DNA of 64,000 bases, taken from the NCBI RefSeq assembly GCF_002902625.1, contig NZ_PPRG01000034.1, forward strand, positions 1 through 64,000, read 5' to 3'. Numbering within the stretch: position 1 is the stretch's first letter; each line of letters begins with the position of its first letter. Below the pieces are notes generated by a model. It was not told the DNA's origin, did not search any database, and saw only the letters and a list, made by a program, of their open reading frames with translations. Positions 17,979 to 27,891 of the stretch are shown here, in pieces. The stretch comes from Staphylococcus devriesei. Lineage in GTDB: Bacteria > Bacillota > Bacilli > Staphylococcales > Staphylococcaceae. The position numbers and the translations under genes are program-made.

Positions 17979-18155
17979 ATGAATCAAACTGAACTATTAA
18001 CTTATAAAATGACTGTATATAAAGTAAAAAAATTCATTAAAGATATGAAAAAATATGAAAACCTAAGAAATAATGATTACTTGTATCACACATTAAATGA
18101 ATTGTTAATACTATTAGAAATAGCAGTTATCAATTTAGAAAGTAAAAAATCATAA
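17979..18155 (+). CDS. Small helical hypothetical protein (58 aa)
   Basis: ATG 17979 has a near-ideal TAGGAGGT site. The product begins MNQTELLTYKMTVYKVKKFI and continues as an amphipathic Lys/Leu-rich helix with no cysteine and no signal peptide. It lies just inside the attachment-like repeat next to rlmH, so it belongs to the accessory side. No family was recognised. Confidence 0.6.
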   Translation: MNQTELLTYKMTVYKVKKFIKDMKKYENLRNNDYLYHTLNELLILLEIAVINLESKKS

Positions 18156-18163
18156 GCTTAATA

Positions 18164-18196
18164 CTAAAAAACCGTATCACTTATGATAGGCTTCAC
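18164..18196. repeat. SCC attachment-like repeat, outer copy
   Basis: A 33-bp sequence matches the rlmH 3' end at 29 of 33 positions and has the same orientation. It contains TTATGATAGGCTTCAC, the reverse of the known SCC attachment core in orfX. It marks one edge of an integrated or excised SCC-type element. The 68 bp between the copies hold no gene. Confidence 0.8.
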
Positions 18197-18264
18197 AAAA
18201 ACATAACAGCAATTCTCACAAACCTCATACGTTTTGATACGTTCAAATTACCTCTAGAAAGGCG

Positions 18265-18297
18265 CTAAAAAACCGCATCATTTATGATAAGCTTCGC
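18265..18297. repeat. SCC attachment site within rlmH
   Basis: The last codons of rlmH (GEAYHK) and the following bases form the chromosomal attachment site used by Ccr recombinases in staphylococci. It reads TTTATGATAAGCTTCGC on the plus strand. The outer copy lies 101 bp to the left. Confidence 0.85.
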
Positions 18298-18757
18298 CTC
18301 TCATGATTTTAAAAGCGCGATAGACTTGTTCTATTAAGACGACGCGCATCATTTGGTGTGGGAAGGTCATTTTGCTAAATGAGAGTGCGTAGTTGCTGCG
18401 TTTTAAGACGTCGTGGTGTAGGCCGTTGGATCCTCCTATAATAAATACGAAGTCGCTTTGACCTTGTGTCATGCGTTGTTGTAGTTCTTTGGCTAAGCCT
18501 TCTGATGACAACATTTTGCCTTGTATTTCTAAAGTAATAACTGTTGCCTGTGGTTTGATTTTCGCAAGTAAGCGTTGACCTTCTTTTTCTTTCACTTGTT
18601 CTATTTCTTTGTCACTCATATTTTCTGGTGCTTTTTCATCAGGTACTTCTATAATTTCAATTTTAGAGTAAGGTCCTAGTCTTTTTTCATATTCTGACAT
18701 TGCCTGTTTCCAATATTTTTCTTTTAATTTACCTACTGCTAAGATTGTTATCTTCAT
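18278..18757 (-). CDS. rlmH: 23S rRNA pseudouridine-1915 N3-methyltransferase (orfX)
   Basis: SPOUT-fold methyltransferase that modifies pseudouridine 1915 in helix 69 of 23S rRNA after 70S assembly. ATG 18757 follows GGAGGGCC; the product is 159 residues, the S. aureus length. It starts [20 protein letters not shown], has the SAM-binding loop [13 protein letters not shown] and ends with [13 protein letters not shown]. The 3' end is the SCC integration site, yet the reading frame is intact. It is the border between core and accessory DNA. Confidence 0.97.
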   Translation of the reverse strand: MKITILAVGKLKEKYWKQAMSEYEKRLGPYSKIEIIEVPDEKAPENMSDKEIEQVKEKEGQRLLAKIKPQATVITLEIQGKMLSSEGLAKELQQRMTQGQSDFVFIIGGSNGLHHDVLKRSNYALSFSKMTFPHQMMRVVLIEQVYRAFKIMRGEAYHK

Positions 18758-18785
18758 ATGGCCCTCCAAGTTGTTAATAGTTATC

Positions 18786-18990
18786 CTACTTATCCACAAG
18801 CTATCAACTTGTTAACAGAATTCCCTCTAATTATAATAGGAGTGTATATAAATTCTGGCTAAAAATTAAGAAATAATACTAAAAATAAGTTGTCCACCTG
18901 TAAATATGTGGATAAGTCTGTGAATAATGTGAGTATTTCTGTGTGTATTATACACAACCGTGGATAACTTTAGCTAATTTTGGGGATAAC
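18786..18990. promoter_or_regulatory. Cluster of DnaA-box sequences beside rlmH
   Basis: Perfect boxes are TTATCCACA at 18790, TGTGGATAA at 18907 and TTATACACA at 18948. One-mismatch boxes are TGTGAATAA at 18919, CGTGGATAA at 18959 and TGGGGATAA at 18981. Six sites in about 200 bp, in both orientations, is comparable to the oriC clusters in this window. It lies 28 kb from dnaA. A DnaA-binding or titration site is inferred. Confidence 0.6.
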
Positions 18991-19103
18991 TTCGGTACCG
19001 TCTTAAATATTTATTCATCTTTTTTACTCAAAACTATGTTTAAGACGTTCCACTTTGAATATTCATGTATAGTTCAAATTATTAGATAATTAAATTAACA
19101 CAT

Positions 19104-19145
19104 AAAAAACGACCTACTCTAATTTTCGAAATTATAAGTAGGTCG
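19104..19145 (-). terminator. Terminator of the wal operon
   Basis: On the minus strand CGACCTACT pairs with AGTAGGTCG around an AT-rich partly paired loop, followed by TTTTTT. It lies just after the walJ stop. Confidence 0.85.
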
Positions 19146-19160
19146 AACGTCTAATTATGA

Positions 19161-19961
19161 TTATAATGTATAAATTGGCGTGGCTTGTGCTTTGTCTGTA
19201 TCACATAATAATACTTCTTTTTCCGTATCAATATCGTGTTCATTTAGCACTTGTCCCACGCTCATGCGGGCTAATTCTTTCATATTGTTATCTTGAGATA
19301 AGTGTGATAAATAAATACGTTTAGTATTGCCTGTAATCACATCTGTCATCGCAAGCCCAGCGTCTTCGTTTGATACGTGGCCCATATCGCTTAAAATACG
19401 TTGTTTTGTCTTCCAAGGATAACGGCACATGCGTAACATATCCACATCATGATTACTCTCAAATACAAAGGCATCACTACCTTGAATCATGCCTTTCATA
19501 CGATCTGACACATAACCTGTATCCGTAATCATCGTAAATTTCTTATAGTTATTATGGAAGATATAAAACTGAGGGTCAATTGCGTCATGTGACACATTAA
19601 ATGACTCTATATCAAATCCTGCAATAGAATGCGTATCGTACGGATTAAATATAAATTTTTGGTCCATAGGAATTTTACCATCTTTTTTATCGATGGCTTT
19701 CCACGTATTCTCATTCGCATAAACAGGTAGTTTATACTTACGTGCGAGAACGCCTAATCCTTTAATGTGATCTATATGTTCATGAGTGACTAATATCCCG
19801 TTCAAATCTTCTATATTTCTATCAATTTGGCTAAATAGTTCTTCCATCTTTTTGCCAGTGAGTCCAACATCTACTAATAGACTGCCTTTGTCACTTTCAA
19901 CATACGTGGCATTTCCTGTACTACCACTCGCCAGAACACTCATACGTATCAAGTGGCTCAT
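19161..19961 (-). CDS. walJ: Metallo-beta-lactamase-fold nuclease of the Wal operon
   Basis: YycJ/VicX-type MBL-fold hydrolase, 266 residues from ATG 19961, as in S. aureus. The metal-binding HxHxDH motif is [10 protein letters not shown] near residue 60, and later ligands are in DTGYVSD and SHLSQDNN. The family acts as a 5'-3' exonuclease linked to DNA repair and is transcribed with the WalRK system. Starts at TTG 19979 or TTG 19952 are possible because the AAAGGATG site overlaps the chosen ATG. Confidence 0.92.
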   Translation of the reverse strand: MSHLIRMSVLASGSTGNATYVESDKGSLLVDVGLTGKKMEELFSQIDRNIEDLNGILVTHEHIDHIKGLGVLARKYKLPVYANENTWKAIDKKDGKIPMDQKFIFNPYDTHSIAGFDIESFNVSHDAIDPQFYIFHNNYKKFTMITDTGYVSDRMKGMIQGSDAFVFESNHDVDMLRMCRYPWKTKQRILSDMGHVSNEDAGLAMTDVITGNTKRIYLSHLSQDNNMKELARMSVGQVLNEHDIDTEKEVLLCDTDKAQATPIYTL

Positions 19962-20171
19962 CCTTTCTATTTCCGACAACTTACACTATATTTTAGAGTG
20001 CCTTCAGTCTAATCCGTCTATTTTGCACTCTTTTATTTAAAAATGTAGTTCCGAACACTTCATATCATTCGAAACATTCCAGTCCTCTAAAATACCTTTA
20101 TATTATACTATATCAATACAGAAATTAAAGTTCCAATTCCATGTTTATCTTCCAAGCCTATCATAAATAAT

Positions 20172-20209
20172 AAAAAAGCGAGTGCATGAAGCTACCTCCA
20201 TACACTCGT
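20172..20209 (-). terminator. Terminator after walI
   Basis: Minus-strand stem CGAGTGTATG / CATGCACTCG with a 10-base loop and a following CTTTTTT. It separates walI from walJ, so some transcripts may end before walJ. Confidence 0.85.
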
Positions 20210-20234
20210 CAAAATTTTACATTGCATCTTCCCT

Positions 20235-21026
20235 TTAGTTATCAATTACTTTAGGATTAGATGATGTTGCTTCTACATAATAGGTTTTTGTCTCGTTTTT
20301 ACCTTTATGTTTTACTTTAATTTCCCAGTTCGCCTGTAATAATTGTACATTCGTTTCTCTTACGACTGAATAATAACCTAATCGAGCATCTAGCACTTGG
20401 TCACCAGATTTTAAATAACGGTTAAAATACAATGTTTCGATAGCTTTACGCGGTGTGATTACTTGTTTCTTAGGATTACTATCGCTTGTAGCCGGTTCAA
20501 TTTTATTCATCACCGTCTGTTTATAACTTGTCGCCTTACCGTTATCCACATAGAAACGTAAGCGTGCCTTATTATTATTCATTAGCGGGTAACCTTCGTA
20601 AGTTTGTTCATATGTGACTGTATTCGATGTCACATTACCTAATTGATACGATTTGCCTCGATATATATTCTCCATAATATAATCTTTCAAATCACTTAGA
20701 TTACTGTCGCTCACGTTAACTGTTTTATCAATTTCGCCGTTTAACTTATAACCTGAATCATCCGCTTCTAGCGATGATTCATTTTCAGCCTCACTATCGA
20801 AATTCTTCGACTTCGCCGTGATCATTTGCATCTCCGTACCGCTCACGTCTTTATTCAATATATCCTTCGCAACTTGAATCTCTTCTTGTTGAAAATTAAC
20901 TTCATTGTCGCTTTCAGACTCATTTATCTGAGATTTCGTTACCTTATTCACATAAATAATTACAAGTAGGATGTTAACAAGAATAAACACGAAAATAAAC
21001 AAGGTCTTCGTTTGTTTCCAATTCAT
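20235..21026 (-). CDS. walI: WalRK accessory membrane protein
   Basis: YycI-type protein, 263 residues. A single N-terminal helix (about residues 7-27) is followed by an extracytoplasmic YycH/YycI-fold domain rich in Ser, Lys and Asn. In staphylococci WalH and WalI bind the WalK histidine kinase and promote its activity; in Bacillus the homologues repress it. The gene starts immediately after walH with no gap. No unusual feature was seen. Confidence 0.93.
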   Translation of the reverse strand: MNWKQTKTLFIFVFILVNILLVIIYVNKVTKSQINESESDNEVNFQQEEIQVAKDILNKDVSGTEMQMITAKSKNFDSEAENESSLEADDSGYKLNGEIDKTVNVSDSNLSDLKDYIMENIYRGKSYQLGNVTSNTVTYEQTYEGYPLMNNNKARLRFYVDNGKATSYKQTVMNKIEPATSDSNPKKQVITPRKAIETLYFNRYLKSGDQVLDARLGYYSVVRETNVQLLQANWEIKVKHKGKNETKTYYVEATSSNPKVIDN

Positions 21027-22358
21027 TTATTCAAGCCTCCCATCCTCGTAAGCATACCAATCGCCATTGTATTCAACATACCACGTCGGTATAAACTCAC
21101 TGTTACGTTGTACTTCGATATCTTCTTTATCAGGTCGGTCATCTTCTTTGTAGCCAATCGTCATGTTCGTCACTTTTGGAAAATCAATATCCGGGTTATT
21201 AGCAAGTGCAGAACGCACGCTTTCAACACTATCAAGTTCTCGTTGTTCACCTTCTAAAGGTACACTTGAACGTAATAACGCACGTTTGTAGTCATATACG
21301 CCCTTTTCACCCCATGTTACTTCAATATCGTTTAGTTGTTGATCATTAAATGTTGGATGACCGTTAAGGAACAATTGATAAGTCAATTCACCTGACGAAT
21401 TATCTGTACTAAAGAGTCGATAATCGTCATTGAAGAAACCCCCATGACCATTCACATACTCAAATGTACTTGGAATTGTTGTATCCATATCACTTGAGCT
21501 TGATTCGTCTTCTGATAGATTCTTATAATGATACTTCTTACTTTCATCATTATAGTTCGTAACACCCGTATTATTGTTATAGGTCGTTGAACCACTTTTA
21601 CTACTTCGAATAATCACTGAATCATCGAATAAAATGGCATTCATTGTTTCTACAGGAATCGTATCGTACACCATGCGATAAGAACGAATTTTCTTAGGTT
21701 GGCTTGGCGCAAACACATGGGTTGCTTTATCGATTGTATCTTTATTTGTGATGACCTCAGAATATTTTTGCATATCATTGTCTAACTGATTCATTACATT
21801 ATTGAAGTTTTTAGCTTTAGTGTTCATTGTCACTTTCATCACTTGGTGACGGTCTTTACTAATCGCATATAACTCTAACTTACCTTTAGTATCTTTATTC
21901 ACTAAAAGACGGTTAAAATTGAAATTCTTAGGTATTTTGGCAGAAGAATTAAGCACTTGTCCTAGATATGTTTTTAATGGCATATCATAGGTGAAATCTA
22001 ACACCGTAAAATGATCATTTAGTGTTGGAATCGTTAAGTTATAATCTCGTTGCATATGTTCAACTTTACTGACGTCGTGATTTTTTAAAGTATTTGAAAC
22101 TTTAGCTAATTGATCTCGTGTAGGCGCTATACCTTTAACTTTATCACCGTCCACTTTCACAATTTGGTAAGGTGAAATTACATTATCAATATGCGCAGCC
22201 ATAGGTTTCCCAATCGCTTTAGTATTACTCTTTTTACTATCCGCGCTGTCTAAATTTGTTAAATCTGGGGAAAAGTTCCAAACCATATACGTAAGTACGC
22301 CACTCATCATAACCAATAGTATAAGAATGATTGATTTAATATACTCTTTACTCTTCAT
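21027..22358 (-). CDS. walH: WalRK accessory membrane protein
   Basis: YycH-type protein, about 443 residues from ATG 22358 ([15 protein letters not shown]). One N-terminal transmembrane helix precedes a large extracytoplasmic domain that ends [10 protein letters not shown], the usual C-terminus. It acts with WalI on the WalK sensor. The start overlaps the walK stop by 11 bases, indicating coupling. An ATG four codons upstream is possible but lies deeper inside walK and does not match relatives. Confidence 0.94.
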   Translation of the reverse strand: MKSKEYIKSIILILLVMMSGVLTYMVWNFSPDLTNLDSADSKKSNTKAIGKPMAAHIDNVISPYQIVKVDGDKVKGIAPTRDQLAKVSNTLKNHDVSKVEHMQRDYNLTIPTLNDHFTVLDFTYDMPLKTYLGQVLNSSAKIPKNFNFNRLLVNKDTKGKLELYAISKDRHQVMKVTMNTKAKNFNNVMNQLDNDMQKYSEVITNKDTIDKATHVFAPSQPKKIRSYRMVYDTIPVETMNAILFDDSVIIRSSKSGSTTYNNNTGVTNYNDESKKYHYKNLSEDESSSSDMDTTIPSTFEYVNGHGGFFNDDYRLFSTDNSSGELTYQLFLNGHPTFNDQQLNDIEVTWGEKGVYDYKRALLRSSVPLEGEQRELDSVESVRSALANNPDIDFPKVTNMTIGYKEDDRPDKEDIEVQRNSEFIPTWYVEYNGDWYAYEDGRLE

Positions 22359-24174
22359 CCCAATCACCATCGTCTATAACTTCACATGGAAGTGTAATAA
22401 ATATCGATGTACCTTGTCCTTCGACACTATTGGCCCAAATGCGACCGTTATGCGCAGCAACAATCTCTTTGGAAATTGCTAGACCTAAACCAGTCCCGCC
22501 CATTTTACGTGTACGTGCTTTGTCTACACGATAAAAACGGTCAAAGATTTTATCTACTTTATTGATTGGAATACCAATCCCATTATCTTTAATGCGAATC
22601 GTCATACGATTGTATAACGTGTTTTGTTTCACGTGGAACTCGACACGTTTCTCGCCACGAGAGTACTTCATAGCGTTAGTAATAACGTTATCAAATACTT
22701 GTGTCATCTTATCTAGATCGATTTCCGCAAAGATAGTTTCTTGAGGGATTTCACGCACAAATGTGGTATCTTTTGCTGCCATTTGATGTCGATTAATGAT
22801 TTTGTTAATAAACATGTTGAAGTCGACAATTTCCTTCGTAATCTGTTCGGATTCGTTATCCATTTTCGATAATTGAAGTAAGTCGTTAACAAGACGAATC
22901 ATACGTTCAGTTTCTTCACGTGTTACTGATAGGAAGGATGGCGCTAGGTTCTCGTCTTTCCACGCACCTTCTTCAAGCGCTTCAATATAGCTGTTCATTG
23001 ATGTTAATGGCGTACGTAATTCGTGGGATACGTTGGCTACGAATTCACGACGTTCACGCTCGATTTGTTGTTGTTCTGTTACATCGTGTAATACGGCAAT
23101 GTAACCTGTGACGAAGCCCGTTTCTTGGACAATCGTGCTAAAGTTCACACGCGCAATAATGCCTTCGTCTTCATTGATATCTAATAAGAAACTATCATTA
23201 TTCTCTTGTATCTCATCTAGAGAGAATTCCTCTTCTAAATTTAAGACACTTAACATGTAATAACCGACTAAGTCTTCTTTCGCCATGCCAAGCATTTTAA
23301 TCGCCATATCATTAACGATACGTACACGACCACGTCTATCTGTCGCAATAATACCGTCACTCATATGTGTGATAACCGAATCTAGACGTCGTTTCTCACT
23401 CTCGGTATTTGCTTGAGCTTCTTGTACACGTTTAGATAGGTTATTAAACGCAAGGGCAAGTTCACCAATTTCGTCATTCCCGTAGATCTTAACACGTTGA
23501 GTATAGTTACCTTTAGACATCTCTACAGTTTGGTTACGCATATCCGTAATCGGTCGTGTAATGGTCCTTGCGATAAAGAATCCAAGGATGACCGTAATAA
23601 TCAGGGATATGGCAGTACCGATAATGAAGATTTGATTAATATTGCTGAGCTGATTATATACATTATTAATATTGGACTCTATGTAAATGTTACCAATCGT
23701 CTCGTTACCACTTTTCACGGGTAAATTGTAAATCCAAATACGTTCTTTACCGTTACCATAGTCTTTTAATACGTTGTGACTATTCGATTCACCGAGTGAT
23801 AAGGCTTTTTGAACGGAATTATCATTAACTTTCTGGTTAATTAGATTATGTGATGATAATTTGGCCGTCGCCATAATAATTTGGTATTTATCGATAAAAC
23901 GAATTTCTTCGATTTCTTGACGATTGGCATACTCGTTTAGTAAGCTTTGAACTTCTTTTTGCGCATTTGATGGATCGTCTCTATAAATACGCTCAACATT
24001 GACTTCAAGTTGTGTTGCATATTGTTTAATATTCTTCATGAAGTTGTTGGTTAATTCTTTTTCCAAATTATTAGTGAAATACAGGCCAATAATCTGCATT
24101 CCAATAATAATTAAGAGTACATAGACAATAACAAGCTTAGTGTGAAGGGATTGTAACTGTTTCAGCCACTTCAT
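22348..24174 (-). CDS. walK: Essential sensor histidine kinase of cell-wall control
   Basis: A 608-residue membrane sensor. It has a transmembrane helix at about 13-33, an extracytoplasmic PAS-like domain, a second helix at about 183-203, HAMP, a cytoplasmic PAS domain (about 260-330), and a HisKA domain with the phospho-acceptor His in [11 protein letters not shown] (near 385). The ATPase domain has [15 protein letters not shown] and [11 protein letters not shown]. It phosphorylates WalR to control autolysins and wall turnover. walR ends 12 bases before it. All catalytic motifs are intact. Confidence 0.97.
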   Translation of the reverse strand: MKWLKQLQSLHTKLVIVYVLLIIIGMQIIGLYFTNNLEKELTNNFMKNIKQYATQLEVNVERIYRDDPSNAQKEVQSLLNEYANRQEIEEIRFIDKYQIIMATAKLSSHNLINQKVNDNSVQKALSLGESNSHNVLKDYGNGKERIWIYNLPVKSGNETIGNIYIESNINNVYNQLSNINQIFIIGTAISLIITVILGFFIARTITRPITDMRNQTVEMSKGNYTQRVKIYGNDEIGELALAFNNLSKRVQEAQANTESEKRRLDSVITHMSDGIIATDRRGRVRIVNDMAIKMLGMAKEDLVGYYMLSVLNLEEEFSLDEIQENNDSFLLDINEDEGIIARVNFSTIVQETGFVTGYIAVLHDVTEQQQIERERREFVANVSHELRTPLTSMNSYIEALEEGAWKDENLAPSFLSVTREETERMIRLVNDLLQLSKMDNESEQITKEIVDFNMFINKIINRHQMAAKDTTFVREIPQETIFAEIDLDKMTQVFDNVITNAMKYSRGEKRVEFHVKQNTLYNRMTIRIKDNGIGIPINKVDKIFDRFYRVDKARTRKMGGTGLGLAISKEIVAAHNGRIWANSVEGQGTSIFITLPCEVIDDGDWDEE

Positions 24175-24186
24175 ATCCGCAAGCTC

Positions 24187-24888
24187 CTAATCATGTTGTT
24201 GGAGGAAATATCCAACGCCTCTACGTGTTACGATATATTCTGGATGAGAAGGATCATCTTCAATCTTCTCACGTAAACGACGGATGGTTACGTCCACTGT
24301 ACGCACGTCTCCAAAGTAGTCATAACCCCAAACTGTTTGAAGCAAATGTTCACGCGTCATCACTTGCCCCATATGTTTTGAAAGATAGTGGAAGAGTTCA
24401 AATTCACGGTGTGTTAATTCGATATCTTCACCACGTTTTTTAATGGAGTAAGCGTCTGGATAAATGACAATATCTTTAATTGTAATTTCATTTGTCGCAT
24501 TGTTTACTTCTTGAGCTGGTTGTGAATAATGACGACGTAAATTGGCTTTCACACGCGCGATTAACTCACGAGTGCTAAATGGTTTCGTAACATAGTCATC
24601 CGCGCCGAGTTCAAGACCTAAAACTTTATCGATTTCAGAGTCTTTTGCCGTTAACATAATAATTGGCATTTCATACTTCTTACGTACTTCACGGCATACT
24701 TCCATACCGTCGCGTCCCGGTAACATGATATCTAATAGCACGATATCTGGCTCTACTTCATAAATTAAATCTACTGCGTCATTGCCGTCATAGGCACAAT
24801 AAACGTCGTAGCCTTCTTTTTTCAAATTAAATTCTAGGATGTCTGCAATTGGCTTTTCGTCATCGATTACAACAACTTTTCTTGCCAT
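24187..24888 (-). CDS. walR: Essential response regulator of cell-wall control
   Basis: A 233-residue OmpR/PhoB-type regulator from ATG 24888 (GAGGG site). The receiver domain (1-117) has the phosphorylated Asp in [12 protein letters not shown] (near 53). The DNA-binding winged helix occupies about 130-230, with [19 protein letters not shown]. It is first in the walRKHI(J) operon, activates autolysin genes and is essential in firmicutes. Thr in [11 protein letters not shown] corresponds to the serine/threonine-kinase target known in S. aureus. Confidence 0.97.
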   Translation of the reverse strand: MARKVVVIDDEKPIADILEFNLKKEGYDVYCAYDGNDAVDLIYEVEPDIVLLDIMLPGRDGMEVCREVRKKYEMPIIMLTAKDSEIDKVLGLELGADDYVTKPFSTRELIARVKANLRRHYSQPAQEVNNATNEITIKDIVIYPDAYSIKKRGEDIELTHREFELFHYLSKHMGQVMTREHLLQTVWGYDYFGDVRTVDVTIRRLREKIEDDPSHPEYIVTRRGVGYFLQQHD

Positions 24889-25489
24889 ATCTATAACCCT
24901 CATTTCTCAAATTATAGTTCTCTATTTCAATAATTTTTAGCGTTTTTAGTAAAGAATAATTACGATTTAGCACGTAAAAAATGTTTATAAACGCACACTC
25001 ATCTACTATATAATTTACCATTAATATACTTCTAATTCTATGGGCGTGAGATAGAAATCTAATTTAACTTTAAAGATTTCCTACCCTCGCCCTTACAATA
25101 ATGATTAGAAATTTAAAAGTGTTGCTTTAACAAACTTTCGTTCTAATCAAATATTGCCCACATACAACAAATAATCCGGGAGATTAGTAGTTTAAAGTTT
25201 ACCACTCTAATTTAATATTACAAATATGTTGAATCCTTTGAATAGGGTACAAAAGTTGTAGTGACGCCTATTCTAAGCATTGTTACAAAATTATGATAAC
25301 TTCAAATGTTTTAATATCAACGTTTATCTTCTTATATAAATAGAAATATTAAAATTATATTGCGGCGTCATATTCTTGTAACGCAAAACTTCTTGAAGCA
25401 TGTTTTTTTATTGAGCAGTATTTTATTTTTGAAAATGGGAACGAAGCGGAATACTAATGTGAAGTAAAAGTAGCTAGAAAAAAAGATAT
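24889..25489. other. Intergenic region upstream of walR
   Basis: About 600 bases with no gene. It holds the walR leader and a hairpin repeat at 25037-25096. A looser inverted repeat lies at about 25103-25160 (GATTAGAAA against TTCTAATC). The rest is AT-rich with no coding signal. Confidence 0.5.
25037..25096. repeat. Intergenic hairpin with AGAAATCT stem
   Basis: GGGCGTGAGATAGAAATCT pairs imperfectly with AGATTTCCTACCCTCGCCC around an AT loop. It resembles the second hairpin of the repeats at 26087 and 56706 in its AGAAATCT/AGATTTC stem, and belongs to the GGGACA/GAGACA-type staphylococcal intergenic hairpins. Confidence 0.6.
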
Positions 25490-25518
25490 AAAAAAATGCC
25501 TATCCTATTGGATAAGCA
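25490..25518 (-). terminator. Terminator of the tRNA pair
   Basis: On the minus strand GCTTATCC-AATA-GGATAGGC, followed by ATTTTTT, directly behind tRNA-Asp. Confidence 0.88.
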
Positions 25519-25521
25519 ATA

Positions 25522-25594
25522 CGGTCTCGACGGGAATCGAACCCGCGATCTCCTGCGTGACAGGCAGGCGTGTTAACCGCTACACTACGAGACC
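25522..25594 (-). tRNA. tRNA-Asp (GTC)
   Basis: A 73-base cloverleaf on the minus strand. Acceptor GGTCTCG pairs with CGAGACC, with discriminator G. The anticodon arm is CCTGC-CTGTCAC-GCAGG with GTC, and the T arm contains GGTTCGATTCC. CCA is not encoded. It follows tRNA-Glu by 7 bases or so in the same transcript. Confidence 0.96.
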
Positions 25595-25601
25595 TAAAAA
25601 A

Positions 25602-25676
25602 TGGTGACTCCTACGGGACTCGAACCCGTGTTACCGCCGTGAAAGGGCGGTGTCTTAACCGCTTGACCAAGGAGCC
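25602..25676 (-). tRNA. tRNA-Glu (TTC)
   Basis: Minus-strand cloverleaf with acceptor GGCTCCT, anticodon arm CCGCC-CTTTCAC-GGCGG (anticodon TTC), T arm GGGTTCGAGTCCC and an encoded CCA end (25602-25604). It is first of the two-tRNA unit. Confidence 0.96.
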
Positions 25677-26245
25677 ATTCTTAAGCACAAGATAGATTAT
25701 AGCACAGGCCTTATTTTGAATACAAGACATTTTTTACATAATTTTAATCTTTTTTATAATTTCTTAATTTATTGGATAAAAGTTGCCATATCAAGGGTTT
25801 CAAGCATTACAATTCTTTCATTTATCCTCTTTTTACACTTTTGTATTTTGTTTTGAATACTCCACTATTTCTATAATATAAATCTTAGATGAAGACTTTT
25901 AGAATAAGCATAACCCTATAACAAATAGTTTAGATTAATTACATTATTATAATAATATTAAGCCTATTAGTTTTTATAAATACATATTTTCAAACGCATC
26001 GTTACATACAACTATATATTTATACGAAGTATTGAGGGCGATACTCCTGGGGAAACAAGATTAGCCAAAGTTTAAATACAACGTTTGGCAGTAGTTGACT
26101 GAGATGAAGATGCATGAAAACCATACTTTCTTCATCTCTAGTCAACCTTGCCGGGGCCGGACAACGAAATCTTCGAAATTACATTAGATTTCTGTCCGGC
26201 TCCCCCCGTAAAGCTTAGCCAAACAATACGTAGTATTGTTAAAAA
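25677..26245. other. Intergenic region between tRNA-Glu and purA
   Basis: About 570 bases without a gene. The left half is plain AT-rich DNA carrying the tRNA promoter. The right half carries the two-hairpin repeat at 26087-26203, flanked by an inverted ATTAGCCAAA / TTAGCCAAAC pattern. Confidence 0.5.
26087..26203. repeat. Two-hairpin intergenic repeat, copy 1
   Basis: Hairpin 1 pairs GTTGACTGAGATGAA with TTCATCTCTAGTCAAC. Hairpin 2 pairs GCCGGACAACGAAATC with GATTTCTGTCCGGC. Copy 2 lies at 56706-56821 with about 85-90 percent identity by eye. The stem bases are conserved or changed in pairs, so the RNA (or cruciform) form seems to matter. Confidence 0.75.
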
Positions 26246-26287
26246 ATCCAGTTTGGACATTGGATATGTCGCAAACTGGATTTTCAT
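26246..26287 (-). terminator. Terminator of purA
   Basis: Minus-strand stem AAAATCCAGTTTG / CAAACTGGATTTT with an inner GACAT/ATGTC pairing and a final TTTTTT. It lies 45 bases after the purA stop. Confidence 0.9.
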
Positions 26288-26331
26288 TTTCATAAAATTA
26301 AATTAAAACGAAAAGCTTTAATTCTTATCTA

Positions 26332-27615
26332 TTACCATAATTGTTCTAATAAGTTAGTTTGTTCGCGGTCTGGGCCTACTGAGAAGATTGAAATTTTCAC
26401 ATTACATAATTCTGAAATACGCTCTAAGTATTTACGCGCATTGTCAGGTAATTCTTCTAATGTACGGCAACTTGTAATATCTTCTTTCCATCCTGGTAAC
26501 TCTTCGAAGATTGGTTTACAACGACGTAATTGATCAAGGTTCGCTGGATATTCAGTAATTTCTTCGCCGTCTAATTCGTATGCTGTACAAATTTTCACAG
26601 TATCTAAACCTGTAAGCACGTCGATAGAGTTAATAGATAAATCTGTAATACCGCTCACACGACGAGAGTGACGTAATACAACTGAGTCGAACCAGCCGAC
26701 ACGACGTGGACGTCCAGTTGTTGTACCGTACTCACGACCAACTTCTCTAATGTGGTGACCATCTTCATCAAATAATTCAGTTGGGAATGGGCCGTCGCCT
26801 ACACGAGATGTATAAGCTTTACATACACCAATGACTTTAGAAACGAATGTTGGGCCTACACCAGTACCTACTGTTACATTACCAGCAATAGGGTTACTTG
26901 AAGTTACGAAAGGATATGTACCGTGGTCGATATCTAACATAACGCCTTGTGCGCCTTCGAATAATACTTTTTCATTAGCAACAAATGCGTCATCTAATGT
27001 TTTCGCTGTGTCCATAACGAATTCTTTTAGGCGTTGACCAGCCGCATAGTATTCGTCAAACATTTCATCGAAGCGTGGACATGATTCATTAAACATACCT
27101 TTGAAATATGCATCTTTAATTTCGATATTTTCTTTTAAGCGACGTTCAAATGTTTCTTTTTCTAATAAATCAGCCATACGGATACCGATACGTTGCGCTT
27201 TATCTACGTAAGCTGGACCAATACCTTTTTTAGTTGTACCGATTTTATTATCGCCACGACGACGTTCTTCATATTCATCTTGCGCTAAGTGATAAGGAAG
27301 AATCACTTGAGCACGGTTAGAAATACGTAAATTACTTGTAGAAATACCACGTTCATTTAAACCGTCTAATTCTTTTAATAACGCTACTGGATCGACAACA
27401 ACGCCGTTACCAATAACCGCTAATTTATCTTTATAAAAAATACCTGATGGTACTAAGTGTAATTTATATGTTTCTCCACCGAACTGGATTGTATGACCCG
27501 CATTATTACCACCTGAAAAACGTGCAATAACATCTGCTTGTTCCGCTAAGAAATCTGTAATTTTACCTTTACCTTCGTCTCCCCATTGTGTCCCAACTAC
27601 TACGATTGATGACAT
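26332..27615 (-). CDS. purA: Adenylosuccinate synthetase
   Basis: Joins IMP and aspartate using GTP, the first step from IMP to AMP. It has 427 residues from ATG 27615, with site [21 protein letters not shown] is at the N-terminus, SGGNNAGHT near residue 36, and [11 protein letters not shown] near 127. The C-terminus [10 protein letters not shown] matches the GTP/IMP site. It is a lone transcription unit with its own terminator. A PurR-box-like sequence lies upstream. Confidence 0.97.
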   Translation of the reverse strand: MSSIVVVGTQWGDEGKGKITDFLAEQADVIARFSGGNNAGHTIQFGGETYKLHLVPSGIFYKDKLAVIGNGVVVDPVALLKELDGLNERGISTSNLRISNRAQVILPYHLAQDEYEERRRGDNKIGTTKKGIGPAYVDKAQRIGIRMADLLEKETFERRLKENIEIKDAYFKGMFNESCPRFDEMFDEYYAAGQRLKEFVMDTAKTLDDAFVANEKVLFEGAQGVMLDIDHGTYPFVTSSNPIAGNVTVGTGVGPTFVSKVIGVCKAYTSRVGDGPFPTELFDEDGHHIREVGREYGTTTGRPRRVGWFDSVVLRHSRRVSGITDLSINSIDVLTGLDTVKICTAYELDGEEITEYPANLDQLRRCKPIFEELPGWKEDITSCRTLEELPDNARKYLERISELCNVKISIFSVGPDREQTNLLEQLW

Positions 27616-27684
27616 GTGAGCACCTCCAAAGTTTTCTCGATTAACCATAAGTATTCTATCAATCCATTTGGCAGAATGCAAATA

Positions 27685-27697
27685 AAAATCGAACATT
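27685..27697. promoter_or_regulatory. Possible PurR box upstream of purA
   Basis: AAAATCGAACATT differs from the Gram-positive PurBox (AWWWCCGAACWWT) at one position and lies 70 bases before the purA start. A partner box was not found, so this is tentative. Confidence 0.35.
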
Positions 27698-27852
27698 AAT
27701 ATTTATACATTTTCCTTTTCTTTTTGAAAATAAATTTTCCCAATAAATACCTACAAACGTTTACATATCAGTATTTTAAAGCCTTTTATATAGAAATCAA
27801 GACACATACTAAATAGAAATAAATTCAATCAAAATAAAACAAAAACCGTACA

Positions 27853-27888
27853 TTTAATTCTAAAATAAGATTAAAGTACGGTGAAAAA
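27853..27888 (-). terminator. Terminator of dnaB
   Basis: On the minus strand ACCGTAC pairs with GTACGGT across an AT-rich inner stem (ATTTAATT-like), followed by TTTTTG. It is placed just after the dnaB stop at 27892. Confidence 0.8.
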
Positions 27889-27891
27889 TAT

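Noticed and set aside
13464..18163. ccrA, ccrB or ccrC recombinase genes
   Set aside because: None of the frames here has a large serine recombinase domain; only associated DUF genes are present.
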